Below, in pieces: positions 1-11,115 of a stretch of 43,819 bases of DNA. Made by a program: the position numbers and the translations under genes. Each line of letters begins with the position of its first letter. Positions within the stretch are counted from its first letter, which is position 1. Location: positions 1,168,348 through 1,212,166 of the forward strand of contig BFEA01000023.1 of NCBI GenBank assembly GCA_003427395.1. The letters run 5' to 3'. The notes beneath the pieces were generated by a model. That model made no database searches. It was given only the letters and a program-made list of their open reading frames with translations, and was not told the DNA's origin. Origin of the DNA: Chara braunii. Its lineage: Eukaryota > Streptophyta > Charophyceae > Charales > Characeae.

Positions 1-560
1 GGGGAGGCGGGCGGAGGCGTGAGTGGGCGGGGGAGTGTGTGTCTCTGAGCATGTATGCACACGCGTCTGCTCTCGACTGCGGAGAGGGAATGTCTCTGTA
101 TGTGTATGTTCGGTGAGTGGGTGAGTGGGTGGGCGCGTGTGTCTGCACATTTGAAGTGTCCCAGGGGAGGAGATGTTCAGTGGCTGACATGGAAGCTGAC
201 TTGGGTGCTAATATGGCTCCGCTGACGTGGCATTTTCTCGCTTTTCATAACCCTGGCGGCTGGCTGTGCAGAATGTCCGATCAGGGTTCTTTTTCTTTTC
301 ATCCCATCGGAGTTCCGTACACCCCACGTGTTATACGAAACGTGTAATAATTTAAGATGATGAGAATGATGTCAACAAGTAGACGATTTTAGTCGTTACA
401 CGTTTGGGACTAATGATGAACACACGTTAAACAGGTTTGAATAACATTCAATTAGATATTATTGTCAAGGCAGGGTAATCAGCGATACCCCCCTCGCCGA
501 TACCCTTACTCCCGCCGCCACCCGGTCCCCGAATTTCATTAATTAATTAACCTATATTAC
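1..560. other. Intergenic, GT/GGGT-rich then AT-rich
   Basis: The first ~170 bases are rich in GTGTGT and GGGTGAGTG runs, followed by unremarkable mixed sequence that becomes AT-rich after 340. The only open frame (117-347, 76 codons) has no recognisable motif and is not supported as a gene. Confidence 0.5.
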
Positions 561-659
561 TATTCATTCATCATGAATTATTGTCATGGCGGCTGATGCT
601 TCACAAACGAGAGGGGAGGATTCAACGTCGAGAATGAACAGTAGAGAGACGACGACTGG

Positions 660-893
660 GGTTTCGCCGAGGAGGAGCAGGAGGAAGAGGAAGAGGACGA
701 AGAGGAGGAAGAAGCGGAAGAGGAGGAGGAGGAGGAGGAGGAGGAGGAGCAGGAGGAGGAGCAGGAGGAGGAGCAGGAGCAGGAGCAAGAGTAGGAGGAG
801 GAGGAGAAGCAGGAGGAGGAGCAGGAGGAGGAGAAGGAGCAGGAGTAGTAGGAGGAGGAGGAGCAGGAGGAGGAGGAGGAGGAGGAGGACAGC
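660..893. repeat. Imperfect (AGG)n / (GAG)n microsatellite
   Basis: About 230 bases of nearly pure purine built from AGG triplets with interspersed AGC and AAG. Because the period is three it stays open in several frames, giving an apparent Arg/Ser-rich protein on the plus strand and Pro- or Leu-rich ones on the minus strand. These are composition artefacts, not an SR protein. Confidence 0.9.
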
Positions 894-1282
894 AGAGTTT
901 CGAAGACACAGTAACGGGTATACTCACACTACTCCCCGGCATATACTGTATATTACCGCCATCACGACTAGATTCCTCAAGAAAGTGCGAGTATGAGGTT
1001 GCCCTAAGTCGCTCCCATAAGAGGATCAGGCAAAAAAAAATATTGAATCACGGCATATACTCACCGCACTCAGGAGCTTCATAGATGCATCTGGCGGTAA
1101 TTACGGCCACACTTGGATGCATTTGACAGCAATTAGTTACAGAAAATAAAAGTCCGAGAATGGCTAGCGTGACCGAGTATGCCCTCAGATTATCAATACT
1201 CGAGTGCAAACGGGCATCACATTGAGGGCCTCTCACTCAACGTGAAAAACACACAAAAACCAATGGCGAGTGTATCATCCCC

Positions 1283-1432
<150 letters not shown>

Positions 1433-1769
1433 ACACACATGCATCTGTGACAACAAAGAAGCGCAGGGCGAGGAGCAGGCAGGGCAGAAGCCGTGCAAGG
1501 TGGGTAGAAAAGAGGAAGAGAAAGCAGGGGAGGAGAAGCAGACTACAAAAAGAGAGTGCTGGAAGTAGGACAAGGCATGACGAGAGACAATAGAGGAAGA
1601 GGAGGTGGGGAGGGAGAATGGCAGGGGGCAGAAGAGCGAAAAAGAGAGAATGTCTAAGAGGACGATGCACGAGAACGAAGGATGACTCACCTTCTCGCTA
1701 AGTTGAGGTTCGCATCACTTGTCATGATCGTGCAGGTGGGGTCGGCGGAAGCGCGAGATGTGGAAATAC

Positions 1770-1958
1770 GCCACGCCTTTCTCCCAAGCCTGCCTCGCGT
1801 CCGCAGACCAATCCACCTCCCCCCTGTCGTTCGCCACGCCTTTCTCCCAAGCCTGCCTCGCCTCCGCAGACCAACCCACCTCCCCCCTGTCGTTCGCCAC
1901 GTCTTTCTCCCAAGCCTGCCTCGCGTCCGCAGACCAATCCACCTACCCCCTGTCGTTT
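1770..1958. repeat. 63-bp minisatellite, three copies
   Basis: Three head-to-tail 63-bp units (1770-1832, 1833-1895, 1896-1958) differ at only a few positions. Since 63 is a multiple of three, open frames with 21-residue repeats appear on both strands; one plus-strand frame has repeats beginning ATPFSQACLASADQ. No start context, domain or neighbouring gene supports translation. Confidence 0.9.
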
Positions 1959-2010
1959 GGATCCCTACCTAGTTTCTACGGTCACCCACCCTTTCTCCAG
2001 CACCTGCCCA

Positions 2011-2060
2011 GGGCAGGGCAGGGCAGGGCAGGGCAGGGCAGGGAAGGGCAGGGCAGGGCA
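2011..2060. repeat. (GGGCA)10 pentanucleotide array
   Basis: Ten consecutive 5-bp units, one with a C-to-A change. It lies 50 bases after the 63-bp minisatellite. Confidence 0.95.
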
Positions 2061-2713
2061 TGGACGTCGCACAAAAAATTACCCGCTTAGAGTGCCCATG
2101 GTGGGCTTTGTTTTCTTCGGCCTTCTTTTCTTTTTTCCACGGCCTATGGTAGGCATACAGGGCAAATGATGGTGCAATAAGCCCACCAGCAACACAGGCG
2201 TTGCAGTCCGCTGGAACCCGCGCACCACAATGACCTTTGTCCATAAGCGGAAAAAATGTAGCGCGGACCCGCAAAAAACCAAAAGGCTGAACCAGCCTCA
2301 TAAATAAATAGAACCACATTTCTTCCGAGCCTGTTTTTACCTAAGCGGCGAACGAACGCGCACCAAGCTTTGCCAAGCCTGAGCGCGAGCGGTACAGGTA
2401 GTAGTTCTTCCGCCGGTGCTACCGGTAGTGATGGCCGCCTGAAAAAGAAAAAGAACTAAACCGTGTTCACGAGAGAGCATTTGGGAGCTGCACCCGACCT
2501 GCAGGTGGGCGATACCGGCCAGGGGACAGCCGGTAGCATCTGGGACCATGCCAATAGGACCAATCCCCTGCGCCTCCCCTCCGGTCCCCGGGGCAAGGTC
2601 CCACTTACACGAATTAAGCGATATTGACCGTAGATAGCAAAGATCAACGGCCAGAATCTCTTAATCCGTGCAATTGGGACCTTGCCCCCGTACTCTAGGC
2701 CTTGCCAACTGGG
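2061..2713. other. No gene seen
   Basis: Mixed sequence with short ACCGGTAG/ACCGGCCAG-like motifs near 2400-2540. Open frames on either strand (for example 2456-2863 minus) show no domain and are probably chance. Confidence 0.4.
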
Positions 2714-3821
2714 GCCTCGCCCCACATGCCATCCAATAGTATAGTTTACTAGTCTGTGTGATGGTGTGGGACTGTTAGGATGTTTTGATTCTATTTTATC
2801 CGGACGGTGGGATGATGCATCCTGCCATTTAGGGCGAGGAGCCCTAAGGTTCCGTTTTCTCATTGGTTTAGAGTTGGTTTAGGGGTTCCGTGCGGAGTGG
2901 AGGGAGAGGCAATACGGTGTAGTTTACTGACCTCATTTTTATGGCTTAGAATACTATTCGTCTTTTGGCTGCTCACCTACAGCGAGTCTCACGGCGACTC
3001 CAAGGGTGTTTATGGCGCTCGCTCCGGTGGTCTGTGGACATGCACAAAGGACAAATATCATGGTGCTGTATCTTTCCATGTTCTAGCGGAAGATTCATTG
3101 TCGTTTCGCACATGGTGACTGGAACTCTGGAACTGCCTAATATGATTTTCTCATTTTTATTTTTTTAAAGGTAAGCTATATTTTTCTCTCATCTATTTCA
3201 TCTTTCCTAGTAGTACGCATTTATCTCATCCTCTCACTAGAGGATGAGATATGATAATTTGTTGGAATTTCTAAGCTCCGCTATTCTGGACTTTGCATCT
3301 CTGGGGCGATGTCCCACTTTTCGAGATTTTGTTATGGTTTCGAGTGTACATGGCTCCTTGCCATCCAAACCAAAAATCTCACGGCCGTAGTGTGAGCACG
3401 TTGGAAATACACGAAACGTAAACTAAGCCTCCGCTCGTGGGTCAAGGCCCCTGGTCTCCAGTGTGCACTTAGTGTGATCTTGCAATATGTGTATGTGTGT
3501 GCTCAAGGTGACGAGCAGTGAGGCTCAATACAAAGTGCGATTTTGAGAGAGAAAAAAAAAAGTAGTCCTTTGAAAGCATGCAACTGGACTTGTTCGTTGA
3601 AATATGCATAATCATGGCAGTGTATCTTTCCATGGTCTGGCTTCAGATTCACAGATTCACTATCGTTTTGCAATGGTCAGGCAGCAGATTCCCAGATTAG
3701 ATTCACTATCGTTTTGCACATTTCGAACGTCATGGAGCGAGGCCCAATAAATGCACTTTCCCACCTTCCATTGCCACACAGAGTAGTAAATTATACTATT
3801 CGATGGCATGTGGGGCGAGGC
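2714..3821. mobile_element. TIR-bounded element, ~1.1 kb
   Basis: Bases 2714-2761 and 3775-3821 are inverted copies of each other over about 48 bp with few mismatches. The shared core reads GGCATGTGGGGCGAGG on the right and its complement on the left. The interior has no transposase-like frame. It holds a ~60-bp direct repeat (around 3058-3113, 3611-3680 and 3690-3725, sharing CACTATCGTTTTGCA-type text) and a perfect 13-bp hairpin at 3222-3251. A non-autonomous DNA transposon is the natural reading. I could not identify a target-site duplication, so the exact ends and superfamily are open. Confidence 0.6.
3222..3251. repeat. Perfect 13-bp inverted repeat, 4-nt loop
   Basis: TATCTCATCCTCT and its exact complement are separated by CACT. 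It lies inside the TIR-bounded element, and no associated transcript feature is visible. Confidence 0.8.
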
Positions 3822-3923
3822 TCTTGGGCTGCAACAGCCTGGGGAATTTTTTTTCCTTATTTATTTTACTAGTGGCATCCTTGCGCAGGGGTCATGGTAA
3901 TCTTCTCTCTACTGTATCATCTA

Positions 3924-4000
3924 GCGGCCTAGCTCAATTCGTTAGGCACACGAGTGGTGTGGCATTCAAGAGGTTTTGGGGTTCAATTCCAGTGGCCGCC
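3924..4000 (+). ncRNA. tRNA-like head of a SINE (or tRNA pseudogene)
   Basis: An A-box-like block (TAGCTCAATTCGTTAGG, 3930-3946) and a near-consensus B box (GGTTCAATTCC, 3980-3990) have normal tRNA spacing. GCGGCC at 3924-3929 pairs with GGCCGC at 3994-3999 as a 6-bp acceptor stem, and a T arm with two G-U pairs can be drawn. The D and anticodon arms are poor. No CCA end follows; the sequence runs on into an unrelated body, as in tRNA-derived SINEs. A functional tRNA is unlikely. Confidence 0.55.
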
Positions 4001-5332
4001 TGCAGTACACTTGGTGTCAGCCAACTGAGATAGACAGTTGGATCCTCCCCATTGGCATTAGTAGAGTCTTCAATCAATGTGGGTGTGAGTGTGAGTGGGT
4101 TGCACATGGTGTATGGGAGATTGTTGGCCTTAGACACTGCTGGTCCTCTATGGGTATGGGGGGAAGATGAAAAAGGAGGTGCGGCTACTGGCAAATGCTC
4201 GGTCCTTGTGTTAGTCGAGCCTTGTCAGCAGTCCTAACCCTGCACCCTAAACCATTAGAGCAAGGGGCAAATATGCACTTACCTCCCTCCACCGAGAGAG
4301 GTAACCTCCCTTCACCAAAAGAGGTAGATCGCTATGCTTGCAGGGGTCCCCTGTATGGCCTTACGAGGAGTGTCGTATTCCCCAACGTAACGCATATGCG
4401 TTGTAAGCAACACAACACGTATGTTGCTTTCTAATCGAATACAACACAACAACCATAATCTTTTAATATAACGCATATGCATTTCATTCAAGTCATTTTT
4501 TTTTATTTTTTTTTTTTGATTATAACGCATATACATTATATTGTCGGAAATCCGACAGTAATAGGTAGGTCGTGAAAGATGAAAGGATTTGAGAGAAGAG
4601 TATAATGCAATTTTTGCTAAAAAAAATGAGGGAAAAGCATGTTCTTCGTATCAAGGAGAAACAACACCCCATTGATTGTTTGCTATCGGTGTGTCTGTTG
4701 TCGGAAATGACAGCGCTATTGTCGTTTGGCACTGGTGCAGTGTTGACGCGGAGGGCTAAACAATGTCGTCCTCGTCGATATGAAGGTTCACCAACCACCC
4801 TTAAATCCTACAAGGGGTTGCGCCTTACTGTGGAATACCAAGGAGCATGGTGATTTCCGCCTCCCTTATAGCCCACAAGCCTAAAGATACTAAGTGACCT
4901 TAACTTTCTATTGAGTACTTTTTGCGGGCTAACATTAAATACATGAAGAACTTTATCTCGTTTCATAAGCCTATGCCTATAAAAAGGGACGGTGTGGACA
5001 TGAAGAAGAGAAAATAAAACTTAATGTGTGATAAAAGGCGCTTTCAAATGCGGCACATTCCGAAGCGGTGATGGGACCGTTGTTTGGGTTCAAGCGAAGC
5101 ATTGGTAACTACCTCGATTGAACACATAAAGACATGAAGTTTTATGGGTAAAGCACCATCATTGAGAGTGGGAGACTCATTGGCGGCCGTGAGAACGTTT
5201 TGCCTTGGCTGGAAAGCGTGGAGGACGATCCTAGCCACATGCATACTAATACCCATTGAGTCTATTTTTTTTTATTTTCTTTTCGGTGTCTTACTCGATT
5301 GTATGATTATATTTTATAATACTTCTCATACC
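4001..5332. other. Possible SINE body, then AT-rich sequence without genes
   Basis: Bases 4001-4260 may be the SINE body; the downstream limit is not visible. At 4280-4327 a ~24-bp unit ending GAGGTA occurs twice. Near 4387, 4471 and 4523 a motif like TAACGCATATGCATT occurs three times, once as the palindrome AACGCATATGCGTT. Short frames to 5256 show no domains. Confidence 0.4.
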
Positions 5333-5336
5333 TTTA

Positions 5337-5615
5337 AACAACCATTTTTTTTGCCAAAATTCGGTCAGAATTTTTTGCTCGTGGGGGTCCGACGTTCCGA
5401 AAACGTCGAACCCCCTACATGTATCTGGTTTATGGTTGAGACTAGATACTTTTTTTTTTTTTTTTTTTGTATCTGGTCTCAACCATAGACCAGATACATG
5501 TAAGGGGTCCGGTGGACCCCCATGAGCAAAAAATTCTGACCAGATTTTGGCAAAAAAAATCAGTTTTGATTTCATTCAAAAAATATAATATGTCCGTTTT
5601 GACGAAATGACTGTT
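5337..5615. mobile_element. Palindromic MITE, copy 1
   Basis: A ~279-bp near-palindrome whose two halves, carrying GTCCGACGTTCC- and CCCCCTACATGTATC-like text, fold back around a T18 tract. The 3' terminal half ends GTCCGTTTTGACGAAAT..GTT as in copies 2 and 3. The 5' end has lost most of the outer TIR. It is flanked by TTTA on both sides (5333-5336, 5616-5619). The open frames inside are by-products. Confidence 0.85.
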
Positions 5616-5764
5616 TTTATTGATATGTCCTTCATTTCTTAGTCGCTACTGTAAGAACTATCTTTTATCATTTTTTTAACTCAAACTCTTTATATTTTAT
5701 CACTCTCTTAACTTTATTTATAATTCTTTGTGTATTTTAAAGTGGTTTGATTCACTTCTTCAGA

Positions 5765-6265
5765 ATGTACCATACACCTAGTCATTATAATATGGTAGGC
5801 TTATTAATTCTTATGATTTCTCCTCGTGATTTCATAAGTGCAATTTGTCGTTCATTACTACCCCCTCAACTGTGGTTGGATCACTTTGCCCTGGTTGTAT
5901 TTCGTGTTAAATCATGTTGAAGTTAAAATTCACATGCACCTAGTCACTATTATATAGTAGATTCATTAATTGTTGTTAATGTTATTTATGAGATTTCATA
6001 AGGTTGTAAAATTGTCGTTCATTGTTTCTTTCGTCATAATTGTAGTTGAATCGCTTGTATAATTGTATACCATATTCAACATCGTTGGAGTTACAATCCA
6101 CATGCACCCAATTATGATTATAGGGTAGATTTTTTCATTTGTAAGAATCTTCATAACGTGATTTCATCAGTGAGATACGTCCTTCATTGCCCCCTTCTCC
6201 AATGTGGTTGCAGCTGTCGGATCTCCTATTCAATATTGTTGAAGACTTGAAGTGATAATTCATTT
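5765..6265. repeat. Degenerate ~165-bp tandem repeat, three units
   Basis: Units begin near 5770, 5934 and 6101 with ATGCACCTAGTCA-like text. Each continues through TAGTAGATTCATTAAT-, GATTTCATAAG- and TCGTTCATT-like blocks in the same order. They are clearly related but diverged and AT-rich, with no coding potential. Confidence 0.7.
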
Positions 6266-7279
6266 TATAATTGAAGCACTTTAGAACCACAATCGCCCTC
6301 TATTTCATATTTTTCTCCTATAATTTCACTTAAGAATTCAATCCTTTTGTTGTACGGTTCAACCGCATGGTTCCCTTTACCTCATGAAATTTAATTGTAT
6401 ATTTTTTTTAATCTTAGGCTGTATGCATAACTTTGTTGAAGTCTTTGTGGTTAACAAGCGCCTTTCGAGTCTGCCTACTAGGAATTTTTTTTTTTTTTTC
6501 TTTTGTATATGGTCGAATATTAAGTTGGATCCATTGAAGTCTTAATAAACAACCACATTTTGTCCCCCCTATGACTGACTTTTGTGACTGCTATTTCTAG
6601 CCTAAGACCTAGCTGATGACTCGACTCTTTGTCTGTTGATTCTCTACGGATTTAGAGACTTAGACTCTCTCATAATATTTTTACTACTTGTTTTTCGTTT
6701 TAGTACTCGTTTATATACTTTACAAGTTGGGGGTTGTCTGTGGCAGGCAATGAAACTACTACAGGTAGTGAGAGACCTACAAATGGTTGTGGCAACAATG
6801 TTGATCTATTGAAGGCACAACTGGTTAATATTTAGATGATAAGCGAGAAAGCTTGTGTTAAACCAATTGAGATTTATGATATTTTGAGTATAATAGTTCC
6901 TATAGAGGTCCAACGGCGTAAGGTAGAAAACCTCATGATGGCAACCTTGAGTCCCCACAATTATTAGTTGGTCTGGCGGTCCTCTCCTTTGATATTGGTT
7001 TACCTTTCATGTTCGGTGAATCTCTCTTGGAATTTCTCTTAGATTGAAATATAGAATTTATTTTCTGTCATTGGATATCGGTTGTATTATGACTATGATT
7101 TAAATAGTCACTTTAGATGGCATAATTTCTCTCTTGTCGACGACATTACTAGGTTGTTGTTTATTGATAAGTGAAGTTAGGTAGTGCGCCCTGTATGAGG
7201 CAGGTTAATATCTTTCATAAAATTTTGTATTTTTTTTTTTTTATTATTCTTTATTCAGTTTTTCTTTTAATTAAGTTTG
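6266..7279. other. AT-rich, no gene recognised
   Basis: No domain or repeat identified. Text around 6740-6990 looks like diverged former coding sequence but is interrupted too often to assign. It could be the degraded body of the LINE whose 3' end follows. Confidence 0.35.
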
Positions 7280-7286
7280 TTTCTGA

Positions 7287-7400
7287 TGGACGATGGACCC
7301 GATTTTCAACAACCACCAAAGTTGGGTAATGGTTCCAATACCCGAGTTGGGATGTGGATGGATTCCCGACCTTCTTTGAAAAAAATAAAAAATAAAAAAT
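7287..7400 (+). mobile_element. LINE-E: 3' end only
   Basis: Bases 7287-7340 (GGACGATGGACCCGATTTTC...) match the 3'-end motif shared by LINE-A, LINE-C and LINE-D. An A-rich tail follows at 7376-7400. No ORF2 motif could be read upstream, so this is either a severely 5'-truncated copy or one with a decayed body. Confidence 0.55.
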
Positions 7401-7544
7401 TATATCGTTTCAATTTTAACAGATGTCCCAAATGACTATAGCTTGAGGATTTTGGTGACAACATCGATGTAAAAGGTTGTACGGTACGTTGTATAGAGTT
7501 GGACGACTGTTGGCTAAATTTTTGTTTTGTTCCATCCAACAACA

Positions 7545-7610
7545 TAACTCAATTGGTAAGGCACGCAAGTGACATTTGGGAGGTCTTGGCTTAAACCCCA
7601 TTAGCCTCAT
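7545..7610 (+). ncRNA. Second tRNA-like SINE head, degenerate
   Basis: TAACTCAATTGGTAAGGCAC (7545-7564) resembles the A-box block at 3930, and TCTTGGCTTAAACCCC (7584-7599) sits where a B box is expected. The segment between them is also similar in the two copies. Both are followed by GATAG..GTTG-type text, suggesting one SINE family. The B box is too degraded for transcription. Confidence 0.4.
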
Positions 7611-7899
7611 ATACCTTTTTAGGCAAGCTTAAAGCTCGTCATCTAGAGATAGGTTGTCAGTGTTCCCAAGCAGAGACTGGTGATTTTTGTAGGGGAAGGG
7701 GACCGAAGGGGGGGGTACAACAACTAACCCATGGAAGAAGCTCGGTCTTGATCCTGTCTGTTGACCGCTAGTTGGTATTGTCCATTTGAAGATTGTGCAT
7801 AACCCACTATCGGGCACGACGGTCCCACACCCTTCGGTAAGTGTTCGACCTCACGGTTTTGTCACGCAGGATTAAATCTTCATTTTTGAGTCAGCGGAG

Positions 7900-8045
7900 C
7901 GGCTCCATGCTACGTGACAAAGATCCGCGAGGAACAACTCACCTCTACCCGAGCGGCTATCACCACCCTTAGGTAGGCGCATCCCTGTTGAGTTACTGAC
8001 TTACTTGTGAATGTTTTTACTTGCAATCGCAGAGGTAAGTTGGTC
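7900..8045 (+). repeat. Diverged dispersed repeat (third copy)
   Basis: Aligns by eye with 24405-24545 and 18980-19080: shared order GCTACG(T)GACA, CGCGAGG, ACTCACCTCTAC, GGCTATCACCACCCTT. With the copy at 24.4 kb it also shares CAATCGCAGAGGT. Identity of the element is unknown. Confidence 0.4.
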
Positions 8046-8290
8046 TTTGCTTGATCGTCGTAACATAGTCATATGTGCGGTTGAACGCCTAAGACTGAAT
8101 TGCATATGTATCGGACATCGAGGCGCTGATCTCCCGGACCGACTTACAATTCAGGTCAATTTGACCTACAAACATTTGCGCATACAATATTTTAATATAT
8201 TTGCACTTAACCCATAAATTATATATGTTGTATAAACCCTTTCAAATCGATATACACATAATGAATAAATTTCAAAGATAAAGGCAATAA

Positions 8291-8583
8291 AACAACCATT
8301 TTGTCAAAACAGTTATATTATTTTTTTTTAACGAATTTGAAATTGAGTTTTTGAGCCAAAATCTGGTCCAAATTTTTAGCTCCTTGGGATCCAGAATTCC
8401 CAGAACGCCGGACCCCCTAGATGTATCTGGTCTTTGCTTGAGGTCAGATGCATCTAGGCGGTCCGGCGTTCAAGGAACGCTGGACCCCCTGGAGCCAAAA
8501 ATTTGGACCGGATTTTGACCTAAAAACTCAATTTCAATTTCGTTCAAAAAATATAATATGTCCGTTTTGACGAAATTGCCGTT
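8291..8583. mobile_element. Palindromic MITE, copy 2
   Basis: A 293-bp near-palindrome. The left end AACAACCATTTTGTC is the inverse of the right end GACGAAATTGCCGTT. The inner arms carry CAGAACGCCGGACCCCC and its near complement around TAGATGTATCTGGTC. ATAA flanks it on both sides (8287-8290, 8584-8587). There is no coding capacity. Confidence 0.9.
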
Positions 8584-8587
8584 ATAA

Positions 8588-8990
8588 GATGTTTTTACTT
8601 TTACACACAAACAAAGACAAATATCATAATGCATAAAACTTCGACCTTTGAAAAAGAAACAAACACAGGTTTTTGGTCTTTTAATTATGCATAACAAATC
8701 ACGATAGACTCAACGACTTTTCAATGGAATATGAAATGTATAAGGTTTTTGGCCTTGCCAATGATCCTAATCCGTTTAACTTAAGTTTAAGAAAGGTAAG
8801 GTTTGACTATCCAAACCAAATGTATGAAGAGTCTGAGTCAAGGCTCAGATAAACATAAGACTCTCAATGTGAGTTACGTCGTGAATAACATATGGATGGT
8901 CATTTTACTGACCTGCAAACAAACGTCGAATACATTACACACTTTAGCCATTCCAGAACCCTTTGACCAAAACATAAAACCTTCAGATAA
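8588..8990. other. No gene seen upstream of LINE-C
   Basis: AT-rich sequence. The exact 5' boundary of LINE-C is not visible and may fall here. Confidence 0.35.
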
Positions 8991-8995
8991 CGACT

Positions 8996-11115
8996 CGAGA
9001 TTCAAAAACGTCTTTCCAGCGCAAGGGTCGATCCACACAAGTCATACATCGGTTTTCAATGGCAGCAGACATGAAAGTCAACTGGGGATCTAAAACAGAG
9101 GGGTGGTGGCTACACCCACAGGACATCGGTCCGCCGCGAGATCCACAAGTCTCATGGTTAGCAAAGGAAACAGCCTTGGGCATTCTGGGAGTGCGACTAA
9201 TAGCGCTCGGTCCCCCGCTACACCATGGGGACACGCTGGTGGACCTGGCAGTTGACCGACTGGGCTGCTCGGAGGGACTGCATACCTCCCTTGAAGTTGT
9301 TGGGAGAGCACTAGCAATCAACAACGCGGTGCTGGCAACAATCTGGTATAAATTGGCAGTGTGGCCACTCAAACCGAAACAATACTCCAGACTCAGAAAG
9401 ACTCTAACAACCTACCTCTGGAAAAATGACATCAACGCCCAAGGCTACATTAACAGGGTCAAATGATACACTAACGTAGTCGAGGGGCAAAGGGGGATTA
9501 GGGATAATCGACCCAAAAAGAGAAAGTGAGCCCCTCATGTTAAGGTGCTCGTCAGACTCCTGACTGACAATGATATTCCGTGGGCATCACTGACCTGTAT
9601 ACAGATCAGCAATTTGGTCCCGAAGACAACGATCCCTAACCGGATCCATCCCTTCAGATGGCTCACCAATGCTCATGGGTCCATTCCCTCCCCCACGCAG
9701 CGACAACTGGGGGATAACCTAACTCACGCAGCAAAAGCAGACATAACACATGACCCGCTGTGGCCTAATATGCTTAAACTGTGGAGACATTGTGGACCCA
9801 AACAAATTCGGCCCCCCAATTGATGGCACGACATATGACGACAACCCCTTTTTGACAACCCTCACATCTTGGACGAAGTGGGCAATCCCTTCTCACTACA
9901 TTCGAACTCCCCTTGGCTCATATGGGTCAGAAAATGCCTCTTCACGATAGGAGACTTGTGGGACATACAGACAGGGGATTGGAGGACTGCAACCCAATTA
10001 CAATAACTCATGAAGTATGCCAAAAATGTGGAGGGTCAGCTGAACCTACTTAGAGAGGCCATACCGTTGGCATGACGATGTACTCTAAAAAAAAGGCCCA
10101 CAGTCCAACAAGGGGATTGGACTGTCAAGTACTCAGACCTACTCTTACCCCTGGTAGGTATGAGTCAGCCCTACTGGGGGCAAGAATGTCGAAACTGACA
10201 CGCAAGGACGGATTGGATAGCGATGAGACATTTGTCGGCCTCATGCACATAAGGGTGGTAGGGGACAATAAAAAAGGGCAATACGCATACGAACCTTCAA
10301 CAGGAATCGCGAAACTGCCCTTTGACCCAATAGAGTGGCGGTGGTCAGGATACAAACCGATGAGCATGTGGGACTAGTGCACAGTCAAAAAAGCATACAG
10401 AGGCCTGAACCTGGAACAACCAATCAACTGCATGCTATCTGAAAGATGGGCCCTCGATTCTCCTGTGGACCTTGAATTGATGAAAGATATACCATGGCCC
10501 AAATACGCAAGAATTATGCCAACAAGTCTCAGGTCGCTGCAGTGGCAGATCCTTCACCGGTGTCTTCCGACACCAGATTGGCTCGTATCCAGAACGAACT
10601 TGGAACAAAAAGGCCACCTGTCCCCTATCTGCTCTTACTGTGGGAGATCGTCACAACCTGCCCGTGCGACACTCGAACATTGCCTACTGGCATGCCCGAT
10701 GGTTACCTAGTTGTGGCAGTGGTGGGATGCAGCCTTCCACTCCTTGATGTCCATCCGCATCCCATGGGATCTGGGCCTTCTACTGATGGGCAAGAACCAA
10801 CATTTGCTGGCCCACTGGCCCCCATTTGCAGTCAACCTGTTCACCTACACAAGGATGCATATCCTCATGCTAGCCTGACGAGCGAGATGCTCCTTTCAAT
10901 GGAAATACCATCAATTTGGCCTGCAACAGGCTTAACAAGTGTTGGAAGAAGTGATCAGGACCGCAACCCAAGAAGCATGGAGGACGATGAGAAGAGACCA
11001 GAGGAATGAGAACGAACCCCAAACCAAGGAATCCATCTTGCACACCTACAAAGAATTGTGGCAGCACCCCTGCAATTTGTTCAGCGAAGTGAATGTCGAA
11101 CTGGAGATTCAATGA
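8996..11115 (+). pseudogene. LINE-C ORF2 C-terminal half, decayed
   Basis: Homologous to the reverse-transcriptase polyprotein that copies LINE RNA by target-primed reverse transcription. MAADMKVNWGSKTEG near 9059 matches the conserved segment just after the RT catalytic Asp pair; the catalytic box itself is not present. Next come the connector (ALAINNAVLATIWYKL, 9307-9354), an SAY-type segment (TVKKAYRGL, ~10383) and zf-RVT (LQWQILHRCLPTPDWLV, 10539 on; CSYCG...LEHCLLAC, CX2C and HX4C, ~10630-10700). An in-frame TAG at ~10708 precedes LWQWWDA. Several frameshifts and stops (near 9467, 9525 and 10374, for example) make it non-functional. The order of segments matches LINE-A, with similar residues. 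Confidence 0.8.

Noticed and set aside
586-996. Arg/Ser-rich open frame resembling an SR splicing protein
   Set aside because: It is the translation of an (AGG)n microsatellite and the opposite strand is open too; no RRM or other domain is present.
1715-2090. Proteins with 21-residue repeats
   Set aside because: A 63-bp minisatellite keeps several frames on both strands open; none has gene-like context.
3924-4000. A functional tRNA gene
   Set aside because: The D and anticodon arms do not fold properly and a SINE-like body follows.
5144-5575. Two open frames of about 100 codons at the first palindromic MITE
   Set aside because: They mirror each other because the DNA is a palindrome, and they run through a T18 tract.
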